Source: Segatella oris (lineage in GTDB: Bacteria; Bacteroidota; Bacteroidia; Bacteroidales; Bacteroidaceae). Taken from it: a stretch of 64,000 nt of DNA. A model generated the notes under the pieces. That model saw nothing but the letters and a program-made list of their open reading frames with translations. It was not told the origin of the DNA and did not search any database. The DNA is taken from contig NZ_LR134384.1 in assembly GCF_900637655.1 (NCBI RefSeq), forward strand, positions 1,736,001 to 1,800,000, in the 5' to 3' direction. Made by a program: the position numbers and the translations under genes. Below are positions 63,935 through 64,000 of this stretch, one piece after another; positions within the stretch are counted from its first letter, which is position 1; each line of letters opens with the position of its first letter.

Positions 63935-63978
63935 AGCCTCTCCTCCTACTTGAAGGTGAGGCTTCTTTCATTTTTTCT
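63935..63978 (+). terminator. terminator of the DASS transporter
   Basis: AGCCTC-CCT pairs with AGG-GAGGCT around a loop, followed by TCTTTCATTTTTTC, about 20 bases after the stop codon. Confidence 0.8.
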
Positions 63979-64000
63979 ACCACAATCTCAAGTTGTTTTA

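Overview
The window is chromosomal DNA of a Bacteroidales bacterium, most likely Prevotella or a close relative. The evidence is a SusC/SusD glycan-utilisation locus, a PPi-dependent phosphofructokinase, fused LpxC-FabZ and FeoA-FeoB proteins, a type IX secretion plug-domain protein, a GGGtGRT-family protein, and many promoters of the Bacteroidetes type (TTTG or TTG, 19-21 bases, then TAnnTTTG). I found no tRNA, rRNA, insertion sequence, prophage or CRISPR array.

Layout. 1-9007 (minus) is a beta-mannan utilisation locus: SusC, SusD, a surface glycan-binding lipoprotein, a GH26 mannanase lipoprotein, and an acetylesterase cut by the window edge. 9008-11736 holds its promoter region, an orphan xylulokinase-type kinase and a candidate structured RNA. 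11737-19681 (minus) has a zinc-ribbon membrane protein, a U32 protein and MetA in one run, then an M13 peptidase and an ABC-F ATPase. 19794-28412 (plus) has Tex, an isolated 39-codon gene with its own promoter and terminator, ClpC, a NifU-like/GGGtGRT pair and a phage-replication-like protein. 28680-37937 has thrS, a ruvX-def-TPR operon, a SPOR lipoprotein, a YtxH/holin-like envelope operon, and a DUF4348-murB-MBL operon. 38132-42285 has pheS, a GH25 muramidase and PPi-PFK. 42482-48669 (plus) is an operon-like run with an acyltransferase, a large amidase-like protein and YgiQ. 48784-63914 (plus) has FeoAB, the plug-domain protein, lpxD-lpxC/fabZ-lpxA-miaA, PBP1A, a PIF1-like helicase and a DASS anion transporter.

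How the genes work together. The locus at 1-9007 should bind, cut, deacetylate and import mannan oligosaccharides. Much of the rest is envelope biogenesis: lipid A, peptidoglycan precursor and polymerisation enzymes, two peptidoglycan hydrolase-like proteins, and envelope lipoproteins. Translation and protein quality control are also represented (ThrS, PheS, Def, MiaA, ABC-F, Tex, ClpC).

The most unusual feature is a family of short tandem repeats with a 22-bp period and a core close to TGACGCAGATT. It occurs at six intergenic places (about 11.65, 22.4, 28.5, 39.45, 52.7 and 62.2 kb), always between genes and never inside one. A terminal variant unit sits at the left edge of two arrays and, in mirror image, at the right edge of a third. 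Other points for a second look are the 39-codon gene at 22136, the structured RNA candidate upstream of the kinase, a beta-sandwich-like insertion in the GH26 barrel, and a perfect hairpin over the only upstream start codon of YgiQ. All functional calls come from reading motifs; no database search was run.
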